This document shows, one piece after another, positions 48,285 through 55,883 of a stretch of 64,000 bases of DNA; the first letter of the stretch is position 1, and the number at the start of each line of letters is the position of its first letter. The DNA comes from an uncultured Clostridia bacterium (GTDB lineage: Bacteria; Bacillota; Clostridia; Christensenellales; CAMQZB01), in assembly GCA_947039455.1 (NCBI GenBank), contig CAMQZB010000006.1:20501-84500 (forward strand), read 5' to 3'. Position numbers and translations under genes: made by a program. The notes beneath the pieces were generated by a model. That model was not told the DNA's origin. It did not search any database and saw nothing but the letters and a program-made list of their open reading frames with translations.

Positions 48285-49379
48285 ATGAAACTTGGAGTTG
48301 TAGGTCTACCTAATGTAGGAAAAAGCACATTATTTAATGCAATCACACAAGCAGGAGCGGAGTCAGCGAACTACCCTTTTTGCACAATCGAGCCAAATGT
48401 AGGCATTGTTGACGTTCCTGATGAGCGTTTAAACAAGTTGTCAGCACTTTATGGAAGTAAAAAGATTATTCCAACACAAATTGAGTTCGTTGATATTGCA
48501 GGTCTTGTTAAAGGTGCGTCACGTGGCGAAGGGCTTGGAAACAAATTCCTAGCACATATTCGTGAGGTTGACGCTATCGTTCACGTGGTGAGATGTTTCG
48601 AAGATTCAAACATTACTCACGTTGAAGGTTCAGTTGGACCTAAGCGTGACATGGAAACTATCAACCTTGAACTTGTTTTTTCTGACCTTGACGCTGTTCA
48701 AAGACGATTTGACAAAGCTTCTACTATGAAGCGTGTTGGGGACAAGAAGAACGTGGAAAATGTTGAAGTGCTTTCAAGAATTCTTGATACATTGAAAGAG
48801 GGTTTGCCTGTTCGTAGTTTGGAATTTACTGACGATGAGCTTGAGTACGTTAAGAGCCTTTTCTTGCTTACTTCAAAACCTGTAATCTATGTTGCTAACA
48901 TCAGCGAAGATCAAATTGCTGACGGCGAGAACTTACCTTTAGTACTTGAACTTAAAACTGAAGCTATTATCGAGAAAGCTGAAGTAGTTGTTATTTCTGC
49001 GAAAATCGAAGAAGATTTAGCTTCATTATCCGACGAAGAACGTGAGGTTTTCCTTGAAGACTTAAACTTGTCTGAACGTGGATTGAACAAACTTGTGAAA
49101 TCATGTTATTCATTGCTTGGTCTTATTAGTTACTTGACTGCTGGCGAGAAAGAAACTCGTGCTTGGACTATTGAACGTGGCACGAAAGCTCCTCAAGCTG
49201 CTGGAAAAATTCATACCGATTTCGAGCGTGGGTTTATCCGTGCGGAATGCGTGGATTATCAAGTACTTCTTGATCTTGGTGCTTACACTGCTTGTAAAGA
49301 AAAAGGCAAAGTTCGCTCTGAGGGTAAAGAGTACGTCATTAAAGACGGCGACGTTGTTCAATTTAGATTTAACGTTTAA
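48285..49379 (+). CDS. ychF: Obg-type ribosome-associated ATPase YchF
   Basis: P-loop NTPase of the OLA1/YchF group, which binds ribosomes and prefers ATP. Seen: G1 motif GLPNVGKST at 7-15, G2/G3 region [19 protein letters not shown], and the C-terminal TGS domain ([14 protein letters not shown] and [18 protein letters not shown]). The NxxE-type G4 replaces NKxD, as usual for this family. The 364-residue length is standard. A weak AAAGGA site lies about 12 bases before the ATG. A strong terminator follows. Confidence 0.96.
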   Translation: MKLGVVGLPNVGKSTLFNAITQAGAESANYPFCTIEPNVGIVDVPDERLNKLSALYGSKKIIPTQIEFVDIAGLVKGASRGEGLGNKFLAHIREVDAIVHVVRCFEDSNITHVEGSVGPKRDMETINLELVFSDLDAVQRRFDKASTMKRVGDKKNVENVEVLSRILDTLKEGLPVRSLEFTDDELEYVKSLFLLTSKPVIYVANISEDQIADGENLPLVLELKTEAIIEKAEVVVISAKIEEDLASLSDEEREVFLEDLNLSERGLNKLVKSCYSLLGLISYLTAGEKETRAWTIERGTKAPQAAGKIHTDFERGFIRAECVDYQVLLDLGAYTACKEKGKVRSEGKEYVIKDGDVVQFRFNV

Positions 49380-49391
49380 TATTATAAATAT

Positions 49392-49426
49392 AAAAGGTGC
49401 TATATCGTAATGATATAGCACCTTTT
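49392..49426 (+). terminator. Terminator after ychF
   Basis: AAAAGGTGCTATATC, loop GTAAT and GATATAGCACCTTTT form a perfect 15-bp stem followed by T residues. Its stem is closely related to the terminator at 15686-15719. Confidence 0.9.
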
Positions 49427-49430
49427 TTTA

Positions 49431-49677
49431 TTGGTTTGGTTGGTTCGTGAGTGAAGTTCTTTGATAAATCAAGTTTTGTTACCTGACTAAGGTTGTTTTG
49501 TTTATCAAGATATTCACGTTTTTGTCAGGGCTCTGCCCCGGACGCCCCCGCAAAGGGCACGTTACCGTCCCTTTTGAAACCCTCTTGGACATGAGTTCAG
49601 TCTTTACGGAACGAGTTATTCTTGTTGCTCTCTATAAAAATTAGTAAACGAGTTTTACGAAGATTTTTCTTTCATGG
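49431..49677 (-). repeat. Dispersed repeat R3 (core 49484-49658, one tail unit)
   Basis: Copy 3, minus orientation. Its outer (left-extension) end begins only a few bases after the stop codon of the XRE gene at 49679-49909, and its tail reaches the ychF terminator. It carries the GTGCCC version of hairpin 1. It faces away from R4, so R3 and R4 bracket the XRE/XRE/61-aa module as inverted copies. Confidence 0.9.
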
Positions 49678-49678
49678 T

Positions 49679-49909
49679 TTAATATTCAGATAAGCCTAAA
49701 AGATAATCAGCTGAACAATCGAACAGGGTAATTAGCTTCATTAAGTTTTCTAAAGTTGGCAATGAAATTCCCATTTCATAAGCATAGTAAGATTGGGGAG
49801 TTATTCCTAGAACTGTAGCCACTTGTTTTTGATTTAAGTTCTTCTCAACTCTCAATTCTCGCAACCTTTCTTTCATTATATTAAATTTTTCAATATCTCT
49901 CTTATTCAT
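49679..49909 (-). CDS. Small XRE-family DNA-binding protein, tandem copy 2
   Basis: A 76-residue protein made almost entirely of one helix-turn-helix of the Cro/C1 type (RELRVEKNLNQKQVATVLGI then TPQSYYAYEMG), ending LFDCSADYLLGLSEY. It is a paralogue of the adjacent upstream gene: the last 15 residues are identical and the last 45 or so bases before the stop nearly so. No Shine-Dalgarno site is visible in the 10-base gap after the upstream stop codon, so translation may be coupled. Repeat R3 starts at its stop codon. Confidence 0.82.
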   Translation of the reverse strand: MNKRDIEKFNIMKERLRELRVEKNLNQKQVATVLGITPQSYYAYEMGISLPTLENLMKLITLFDCSADYLLGLSEY

Positions 49910-49919
49910 TATATATATA

Positions 49920-50150
49920 TCAATATTCAGATAAGCCTAAAAGATAATCAGCTGAACAATCGAACAGGGCGATTAGTTTTAGAAAATTATCAAGAGTTGG
50001 CACAGAAATACCAGCTTCGTAGGCTTGATATGCTTGATGAGAAATACCCAATTCATCAGCAACTGCTTTTTGGGTTAGATTTTTCTCTATTCTCAATTCA
50101 TTCAATCTCTCTTTCATAATATTAAATTTTTCGATATTTCTTTTAATCAT
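49920..50150 (-). CDS. Small XRE-family DNA-binding protein, tandem copy 1
   Basis: A 76-residue Cro/C1-type regulator (NELRIEKNLTQKAVADELGI, SHQAYQAYEAG) ending LFDCSADYLLGLSEY. I set the start at the ATG reading MIKRNIEKFNIMKERL because it gives the same length and N terminus as its neighbour; a TTG seven codons upstream lies inside the palindromic operator. No Shine-Dalgarno site is visible, and a TATAAT on the minus strand ends only six bases before the ATG, so the mRNA could be leaderless. It probably binds the palindrome at 50157-50181 and controls both directions; this is inference. Confidence 0.82.
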   Translation of the reverse strand: MIKRNIEKFNIMKERLNELRIEKNLTQKAVADELGISHQAYQAYEAGISVPTLDNFLKLIALFDCSADYLLGLSEY

Positions 50151-50151
50151 G

Positions 50152-50181
50152 TTGACATTATACAGTTTCAAACTGTATAAT
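50152..50181 (+). promoter_or_regulatory. Strong promoter of the 61-aa gene
   Basis: A perfect TTGACA at 50152-50157, an 18-base spacer and a perfect TATAAT at 50176-50181. The whole spacer is occupied by the palindromic operator, so a bound repressor would block it. The start codon is 46 bases downstream. Confidence 0.8.
50157..50181. promoter_or_regulatory. Palindromic operator of the XRE module
   Basis: ATTATACAGTTT, one central base and AAACTGTATAAT form a perfect 12-bp inverted repeat. It covers the -10 and spacer of the rightward promoter and contains a TATAAT on each strand. Position and symmetry point to a dimeric repressor, most simply one of the adjacent XRE proteins. Confidence 0.8.
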
Positions 50182-50227
50182 ATATTATATTCAATTACTA
50201 ATTGAATTATTCACCAAGGAGGATATT

Positions 50228-50413
50228 ATGGACATAGTAAAATTACATAAGTTGTTTCTTAATGCTGTAGGCAGTGATTTGAAAGGTGTCGGCATTAAGG
50301 AAAATGGGGAAATTATTGCAGTGTTTAATGACGATACGGAGATTACAATATCATATTTCAACAAAAAACACTCACAGTTTTTACTAAGAGAAACTAAGAC
50401 AACAAAAGAATAA
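50228..50413 (+). CDS. Hypothetical 61-residue protein divergent from XRE genes
   Basis: Small soluble protein with no recognised family: MDIVKLHKLFL at the start, a beta-hairpin-like middle (GVGIKENGEIIAVFNDDTEI) and a basic C terminus ending TKTTKE. It has the best expression signals in the area: a near-consensus promoter, an AAGGAGGA site at 6-base spacing and a perfect terminator. It is divergent from two XRE regulators and shares the operator region with them. A role as the controlled output or as a partner (toxin, antitoxin or anti-repressor) is possible, but nothing in the sequence decides this. Confidence 0.72.
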   Translation: MDIVKLHKLFLNAVGSDLKGVGIKENGEIIAVFNDDTEITISYFNKKHSQFLLRETKTTKE

Positions 50414-50416
50414 AAG

Positions 50417-50455
50417 AAAAGCCGTTTCGATATAACTAATTTCGAAACGGCTTTT
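50417..50455 (+). terminator. Terminator after the 61-aa gene
   Basis: AAAAGCCGTTTCGA and TCGAAACGGCTTTT form a perfect 14-bp stem, directly after the stop codon. Confidence 0.9.
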
Positions 50456-50528
50456 ACCTATTGTACTATTACAAATTAAAAAACTAATTAAACCCACCAC
50501 AAAACCCAAAATTCTCTTAACCACTCAC

Positions 50529-50935
50529 GGAACCTACAACACCACAAAAGAAAAATCTTGGTATAGCTCGTTCACTTATTGTTATAGAGAGCAACAAGAA
50601 TAACTCGTTATGTAAAGACTGAACTCATGTCCAAGAGGGTTTCAAAAGGGACGGTAACGTTCCCTTTTGCGGGGGCGTCCGGGGCAGAGCCCTGACAAAA
50701 ACGTGAATATCTTGATAAACAAAACAACCTTAGTCAGGTAGCAAAAATAAATTCATCAAAGAACTTTACTCACGAACCAACAAAATCAAAAAAAACTTTA
50801 CTAATGTTTAAACCAAATCATGACCAACTATCTCATAACCAAGCAACAAAACTTGATTAATCAAAATACTTTACTAAAGTCAAATCAAATCAAAAAAAAC
50901 TTTCCTAATGTTTTAAACCAAATCAAAAAAAACTT
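50529..50935 (+). repeat. Dispersed repeat R4 (core 50563-50736, about three tail units)
   Basis: Copy 4, plus orientation, in the gap between the 61-aa gene terminator and the stop codon of the anchored surface protein gene. It has the GTTCCC version of hairpin 1 and the longest tail within the window apart from the right edge, including two copies of an AAAAAAAACTTTNCTAATGTTT segment. The tail runs right up to the stop codon at 50934. Confidence 0.9.
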
Positions 50936-52436
50936 ATTCCAAATAAGGATTAATAAACCAAACATCACTCTTTCCAAAATTATGAAAAACATCACCACCA
51001 GTAGAAGTAGTAGTTCCAAAAACAAACAACTCGCCCTTAGAATTCACTATTGCATAAACAGGAATATCCGTTCCATTACCACCAAACACAGCCTCATTAG
51101 TTACATACATCATGCGATTTAACGTGGCAACCTTGATATCGATTGAACCATTAACATAAACTTCGCCAATAGCAATATAATTACTGCCATTTTTTACAAT
51201 TTTAGTAAGTTTCATATTAGAGAAAATATTGCTAACAGTATCATTCAAATCGCCGTGAACGCAAATATTCTCATAATCAGTGAGAAGTTTTCCGTCAGCA
51301 GATTTAGTAGCAAACATGTGATAACCTTTCACACCCTCAACCCCAAGATCGTACTCAACAAAAACATCATCATAACCACTACCAGCCATGATATGATCAA
51401 ACTCAACAGCGTAATTTTTAGTAAGTTTCACAACGCCGACTTTCTTGTCACCACTTAACGTGTAATGATAAGTAATAAGAAAACCGCCGTCAGGAGCAGG
51501 AACCATGTTCATAGCAATCCGCTCTTTGTCCATGAAAGAAACCTTGTTGATTTCGCTCATATTATCAAGAGAAAGTTCAAGAATACAGGCAGTGGAATTA
51601 CCCTCATCAGTGATAGTATTACCAAGCATAATTGCCCTATCTTGAGTAACAAGAATATCAAGAATTTCAACATCTTCCACAAGTTTTGACGACTTAATTT
51701 CTAAATCTTTATTGATAACAACAAGAGAACCGTTTTTTTCGCCGTATTCCTCACTGCTTACACCAAGATACAATTTATCCATAATAGCAATCCCACTATT
51801 TACCGTGATATTATCTCCTAGAGTCAGTTTACAACTGCTAACAGACAAGGAGTCTTCAAGGATTTTATAGATATATATAGTGTTCTTTTCCTCGGTGTTT
51901 TTTGATACTACCATAAAGGCATTTTCATCGTCAACAGAGGTTTTCACCATTGGTTTTGCTAGGATAACGTAGTCGTCAAAATTAGTACCGAAAGTATTAG
52001 TTTTTTTAAGCTGACCGTCTTCGTCAACTACAGCAATAAATAAATCTACTGAAGTTTTCGATTGAAAATCACCAGTAGCTGAATTAGTAGTACCAAACAA
52101 ATAGCTATCACGCAATGTAACAACTTCCGTTAAAGTATCGCTACCGTTTCCGCCGATGGTCAACTCCAGTTCCAAGTTAGGATTTAGAGAAACATTTGCT
52201 GGGCGTGGAAATTTATAAACATAATCCGAACCAGCTCCCTCACTAGGGTCTTCAGTGGGATTGGGAGTTTCCGTAGGCAAAGCGGACGGAACAGGTGTTG
52301 CAGTAGGATTAGGCACTTCTTCCGCCGATTTATTGTACAACACAATTCCAACAACAAGCAGTGCCACCACTAAAACACCTATCCAAATTAAAAATGCCAC
52401 ATCAGTTCTTCCAAACCGTCTACCGTTATTAGCCAT
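50934..52436 (-). CDS. Membrane-anchored extracellular protein, probable beta-propeller
   Basis: Protein of 500 residues. Seen: a short cytoplasmic start, one membrane helix at about 13-33, a Pro/Thr-rich linker at about 38-70 (NPTATPVPSALPTETPNPTE), and about 430 residues outside, rich in beta-type sequence with repeats of the kind LxxGGNGSDTLTEVV, GSGYDDVFVEYD and FGGNGTDIPVYA followed by VFGTTTSTGG. Such repeats recall propeller-like surface proteins, but I cannot name the family. There is no cell-wall sorting signal and no lipobox. A possible Spo0A box lies upstream. Its stop codon abuts repeat R4 and no terminator is visible. Confidence 0.65.
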   Translation of the reverse strand: MANNGRRFGRTDVAFLIWIGVLVVALLVVGIVLYNKSAEEVPNPTATPVPSALPTETPNPTEDPSEGAGSDYVYKFPRPANVSLNPNLELELTIGGNGSDTLTEVVTLRDSYLFGTTNSATGDFQSKTSVDLFIAVVDEDGQLKKTNTFGTNFDDYVILAKPMVKTSVDDENAFMVVSKNTEEKNTIYIYKILEDSLSVSSCKLTLGDNITVNSGIAIMDKLYLGVSSEEYGEKNGSLVVINKDLEIKSSKLVEDVEILDILVTQDRAIMLGNTITDEGNSTACILELSLDNMSEINKVSFMDKERIAMNMVPAPDGGFLITYHYTLSGDKKVGVVKLTKNYAVEFDHIMAGSGYDDVFVEYDLGVEGVKGYHMFATKSADGKLLTDYENICVHGDLNDTVSNIFSNMKLTKIVKNGSNYIAIGEVYVNGSIDIKVATLNRMMYVTNEAVFGGNGTDIPVYAIVNSKGELFVFGTTTSTGGDVFHNFGKSDVWFINPYLE

Positions 52437-52512
52437 ACTTTTCTACCTCCGCTATAATTTCATTTTAGTATGTCAATATTACACTACAAACAATTATTAT
52501 TATTTCACATAT

Positions 52513-52519
52513 TGTCGAA
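52513..52519 (+). promoter_or_regulatory. Possible Spo0A box between surface protein gene and icd
   Basis: TTGTCGAAT occurs in the divergent intergenic region, a perfect match to TGNCGAA. A single seven-base match is weak evidence. Confidence 0.25.
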
Positions 52520-52595
52520 TATCAGTTATAGCGGTGAATTGTTAAAAAAAGATAGTTACATTATCAAATAAATTCCGTTATTACTGTATATATAA

Positions 52596-52624
52596 TTGCA
52601 TAGTGAAATAAAGTGTGATAAAAT
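52596..52624 (+). promoter_or_regulatory. Promoter of icd
   Basis: TTGCAT at 52596-52601, a 17-base spacer and TAAAAT at 52619-52624 with an upstream TG (extended -10), 47 bases before the icd start. A second TATAAT at 52591-52596 overlaps the -35. Confidence 0.55.
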
Positions 52625-52670
52625 AGGTACAATAAATATAAAACGAAAACTTGGGCATAAAGGAGATATT

Positions 52671-53879
52671 ATGGAAAAAATTAAAATGACTACTCCGTTA
52701 GTTGAAATGGACGGCGATGAAATGACTAGAATAATATGGCAATGGATCAAAGATATTCTTATCACTCCATACGTGGACTTGAAATCAGAATACTACGATC
52801 TATCACTAAAAAACCGTGATGCCACTGACGATAAAGTAACACTAGATTCCGCTTACGCAACTTCTAAACACGGTGTAGCTGTTAAATGTGCCACTATCAC
52901 TCCAAACGCTCAAAGACTTACTGAATATAGCTTGAAAAAGTTGTACCCAAGTCCTAACGCTACTATCCGCGCAATTCTTGACGGTACTGTTTTCCGCTCT
53001 CCTATTATTGTTGAGGGCATCACTCCTTATATCCCTAACTGGAAAGCGCCTATCGTTATTGCTCGTCACGCTTACGGCGATCTTTACAAATCGGTTGAAG
53101 CTCGTTGTGAAGCTGGTCAAGTAGCGAAACTTGTTATTGAGGATACTAAAACTAAGAAAGAAGCAGTTATTCACAACTTCACCGATACTGACGGTATCGT
53201 TATGGCTATGCACAATACTGATAAGTCAATATTCGCTTTTGCTCGCTCTTGCTTTAATTACGCACTAGACAAAAAATTGAATATTTGGTTCTCTACTAAA
53301 GACACTATTTCTAAAACTTACGATCATAGATTTAAAGATATTTTCGCTGATTTATACAAAAAAGAATACGAAGCTAAGTTCAAGACTGCTGGTATATGGT
53401 ATGAATACACGCTAATCGACGATATGGTTGCTCGTGTAATTAGAAGTGACGGCGGTTTCATTTGGGCTTGCAAGAACTATGACGGTGACGTTATGAGTGA
53501 CATGGTTGCTACTGCTTTCGGTTCTCTTGCTATGATGACAAGTGTTCTTGTTTCTCCTGACGGTACTTTTGAATACGAAGCGGCTCATGGTACGGTTACT
53601 CGTCATTACTATAAATACCTTCTTGGTGAAACTACTTCTACTAACTCTTGCGCTACTATTTTCGCTTGGTCTGGTGCTTTGAAAAAACGTGGTGAGCTTG
53701 ATGGATTGGCTGATTTAGTTAAGTTCGCCGAAGCTATCGAAGTTGCTACACTTGATACTATTAGAGCAGGTGTTATGACTGGTGATTTGGTGGCTATGTT
53801 TAAGAGAGATGGCGTTGTTGTGAGAAAAGTTGATACTAAAGAATTTCTTGAAGAAATTGCAAAAAATCTTAAATTTTAA
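52671..53879 (+). CDS. icd: NADP-dependent isocitrate dehydrogenase
   Basis: Oxidises isocitrate to 2-oxoglutarate with NADP. Seen: TPLVEMDGDEMTRIIWQ at the N terminus, RNILDGTVFR-like GTVFRSPI, the metal/substrate motif DDMVARVIRSDGGFIWACKNYDGDV, and YEAAHGTVTRHY. These features are of the dimeric, eukaryote-like class (family II), not the E. coli type. The start is placed at MEKIKMTTPLVEMDG (402 residues) after AGGAG; the frame is open for 25 more codons without a binding site. It has its own promoter and terminator. Likely supplies 2-oxoglutarate for glutamate synthesis by gdhA. Confidence 0.95.
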   Translation: MEKIKMTTPLVEMDGDEMTRIIWQWIKDILITPYVDLKSEYYDLSLKNRDATDDKVTLDSAYATSKHGVAVKCATITPNAQRLTEYSLKKLYPSPNATIRAILDGTVFRSPIIVEGITPYIPNWKAPIVIARHAYGDLYKSVEARCEAGQVAKLVIEDTKTKKEAVIHNFTDTDGIVMAMHNTDKSIFAFARSCFNYALDKKLNIWFSTKDTISKTYDHRFKDIFADLYKKEYEAKFKTAGIWYEYTLIDDMVARVIRSDGGFIWACKNYDGDVMSDMVATAFGSLAMMTSVLVSPDGTFEYEAAHGTVTRHYYKYLLGETTSTNSCATIFAWSGALKKRGELDGLADLVKFAEAIEVATLDTIRAGVMTGDLVAMFKRDGVVVRKVDTKEFLEEIAKNLKF

Positions 53880-53884
53880 TATAT

Positions 53885-53926
53885 AAAAAAAAGGGTGTGG
53901 GTGTTATCACCCTCATCCTTTTTTTT
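53885..53926 (+). terminator. Terminator after icd
   Basis: AAAAAAAAGGGTGTGGGTG, loop TTAT and CACCCTCATCCTTTTTTT form an imperfect stem with a long T-run, six bases after the stop codon. Confidence 0.85.
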
Positions 53927-53929
53927 GAT

Positions 53930-54420
53930 TTGATTTTGTGGGTTCGTTAGTTAAGTTCTTTGTTAAGACTTTTTTCGTGGCTTTCTAGAGTTAGTTGGTC
54001 ATGATTTGATTTAACTTGAGTAAAGTATTTTGCTAAGACTTTTCTTGCTACCTGACTAAGGTTGTTTTGTTTATCAAGATATTCACGTTTTTGTCAGGGC
54101 TCTGCCCCGGACGCCCCCGCAAAGGGCACGTTACCGTCCCTTTTGAAACCCTCTTGGACATGATTACAGTCGTAGCGGAACGAGTTATTCTTGTTGCTCT
54201 CTATAACAATTAGTGAACGAGTTTTACGAAGATTTTTCTTTCGTGGTGTTGTAGGTTCGGTGATTGATTAAGAAGGTTTTGGGGGCGTGATTTTGTAGGG
54301 GGCGTGTTATTTATTAAGGAGTTAGCTTTTTGTGCTGACGCACTGCCACGTTGTGGCTTGATTATTGCGTTGCTTGTATTGTGGATTTTGTGATTTATTA
54401 AGTGGGTTTTGGTTTTGGTT
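53930..54420 (-). repeat. Dispersed repeat R5 (two tail units, core 54054-54228, left extension)
   Basis: Copy 5, minus orientation. From right to left on its own strand: a left extension with CCACAACGTGG and the hairpin GTGC-GTCA-GCAC (shared with R6), then the core with the GTGCCC hairpin, then two tail units that end at the icd terminator. Open frames inside it are not conserved. Confidence 0.9.
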
Positions 54421-54505
54421 TTTGTATTCACTTTAAGTTCATCACAATTGCGAAGAAAAATTACACAACTACATTCCCAACAAAAATCACCATATACAAA
54501 GCGGG

Positions 54506-54553
54506 TCAAGGGGCTCAGCCCCTTGTTGGGGTTTGGGGCGAACAGCCCCATTT
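54506..54553 (+). other. GC-rich double hairpin upstream of the RimK-like gene
   Basis: AAGGGGC-TCA-GCCCCTT and GGGGC-GAACA-GCCCC form two adjacent GC stems, separated by TGTTGGGGTTT. They stand out from the AT-rich surroundings and are not part of the R1-R7 family. They lie 38 bases before the start codon, so they could affect transcription or translation of the gene, or be a single copy of another dispersed family. Confidence 0.55.
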
Positions 54554-54591
54554 CCCTTACCTAAAAACCCAAAACAAAAAAGGAGAAAGAT

Positions 54592-55461
54592 ATGCGTGGA
54601 ATAATTTTGAATAATGCTTATAGCGGGATAGCGGATAGTCAGTCGGAGCGATTGCGTTCTGAGTTTTTGGAGTTGGGCGTATCAGTTGATATTGTTAGCA
54701 ACAAAGATTTAAGCACTTACACAACGGAGCTTGGCGGTATTGCTAGTTCTTTTGATGCAGATTTTTGTATTTATTTAGATAAAGATAAGTATGTTTTAAA
54801 AGCGTTGGAATTGCTTGGGGTTCGTACTTTTAATAGTTTTCAAGCTATTGAAGATTGTGACGATAAGATGATGACCCATTTATTGTTGACCAGAGAGAAC
54901 ATTCCTATGCCTATCACTATTCCGGGTTTGCTTTGTTATCGAAGTGAGCATGAAATTCAATTAGCAAGTGTAGAAAAGATTGAGAATAAGTTGGGTTATC
55001 CGATTGTGGTGAAAGAGAGTTTCGGTTCACTTGGTATGGGCGTGTACTTGGCACATAACAGATTGGAGCTTTTCCGTGTTATGGAAAAAGTAAAATTAAA
55101 GCCCCACTTGTTCCAACAATTTATAAGTACTAGTTTCGGCACTGATGTGCGTGTAATCGTTATTGGGGGTAAGGTTATTGCATCAATGAAAAGGCAATCC
55201 GCAACAGATTTTCGCTCTAATATTGACCTTGGCGGAGTTGGTACACCATTTGATTTACCAAAAGAGTTTGAAAAAATAGCTATTGACACAGCCACAGCTT
55301 TGAACCTTGACTATTGCGGAATTGACATTCTCTTTGGGGAAAACAATCAACCACTAATTTGCGAAGTAAACTCAAATGCGTTTTTTGCTGAGATTGAAAA
55401 AGTAACAGGCAAAAACATCGCAAGAACTTATGCAGAACATATCCTTTCTAAATTAAAGTAG
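54592..55461 (+). CDS. RimK-like ATP-grasp ligase
   Basis: ATP-grasp enzyme of the RimK/LysX group, which forms amide bonds between a carboxylate and an amino group through an acyl phosphate. Seen: an N-terminal pre-ATP-grasp domain (about 1-95), ATP-binding GYPIVVKESFGSLGMGVY, LFQQFISTSFGTDVRVIVIG, the RimK-typical MKRQSATDFRSNIDLGG, and metal-binding YCGIDILFG then ICEVNSN. The length of 289 residues fits. AAAGGAG precedes the ATG. It has no pathway neighbours: a repeat and GC-rich hairpins lie upstream, a terminator and a tRNA gene downstream. The substrates are unknown. Confidence 0.82.
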   Translation: MRGIILNNAYSGIADSQSERLRSEFLELGVSVDIVSNKDLSTYTTELGGIASSFDADFCIYLDKDKYVLKALELLGVRTFNSFQAIEDCDDKMMTHLLLTRENIPMPITIPGLLCYRSEHEIQLASVEKIENKLGYPIVVKESFGSLGMGVYLAHNRLELFRVMEKVKLKPHLFQQFISTSFGTDVRVIVIGGKVIASMKRQSATDFRSNIDLGGVGTPFDLPKEFEKIAIDTATALNLDYCGIDILFGENNQPLICEVNSNAFFAEIEKVTGKNIARTYAEHILSKLK

Positions 55462-55514
55462 CTGCTAGTATTTTTAAAATACCTAACTATCCAAACAATA
55501 TACATTATAAATGC

Positions 55515-55552
55515 AAAAAAACAACTTTCCAGTTTTGAAAAGTTGTTTTTTT
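55515..55552 (+). terminator. Terminator after the RimK-like gene
   Basis: AAAAAACAACTTT and AAAGTTGTTTTTT form a 13-bp stem around a TTTTG-containing loop, 53 bases past the stop codon. Confidence 0.8.
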
Positions 55553-55636
55553 TCGTAATCATATTAAATGGTTAAAATTAAAGAATGAAATAAAAAGGTA
55601 AAAAAAAACACCGATATAATCAGTGTTTCTTTATAA

Positions 55637-55724
55637 TGGAGGAGAGTTAGGGATTCGAACCCTAGGTAGCTCACACTACAACAGTTTTCAAGACTGTCGC
55701 TTTCGACCGCTCAGCCAACTCTCC
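55637..55724 (-). tRNA. tRNA-Ser (anticodon UGA)
   Basis: On the minus strand: acceptor stem GGAGAGT/ACTCTCC, D arm with GAGCGGTCG, anticodon stem ACAGT/ACTGT around CTTGAAA (anticodon TGA, reads UCA), a long class II variable arm with stem GTAG/CTAC, and T arm TAGGG-TTCGAAT-CCCTA. CCA is encoded. The discriminator base is T (complement of 55640), where bacterial tRNA-Ser usually has G. The tRNA stands alone between convergent and divergent genes. Confidence 0.93.
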
Positions 55725-55883
55725 ATAAGTGCTATTTGATTTAGCTTTAATATAATACCAATAAATTATATTAAAGTCAACTAAATTTTCACAATTTTTC
55801 ATAAATTTATTATTTTTTTTTACTGATAACCTAAAAATAATGAAAAATCTTTGGTTCCTTTCTCACAAAAAGTATTTTAAGTA

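Noticed and set aside
50151..50171. TTG start giving an 83-residue form of the first XRE protein
   Set aside because: The TTG lies within the palindromic operator; the ATG at 50150 gives a protein equal in length and N terminus to its tandem copy.
50820..51122. 100-codon open frame opposite the surface protein gene
   Set aside because: It starts in the R4 tail and is antisense to a well-supported gene; no binding site.
54210..54551. 113-codon open frame on the minus strand over R5
   Set aside because: It runs through the repeat, has no binding site, and the frame is not kept in the other copies.
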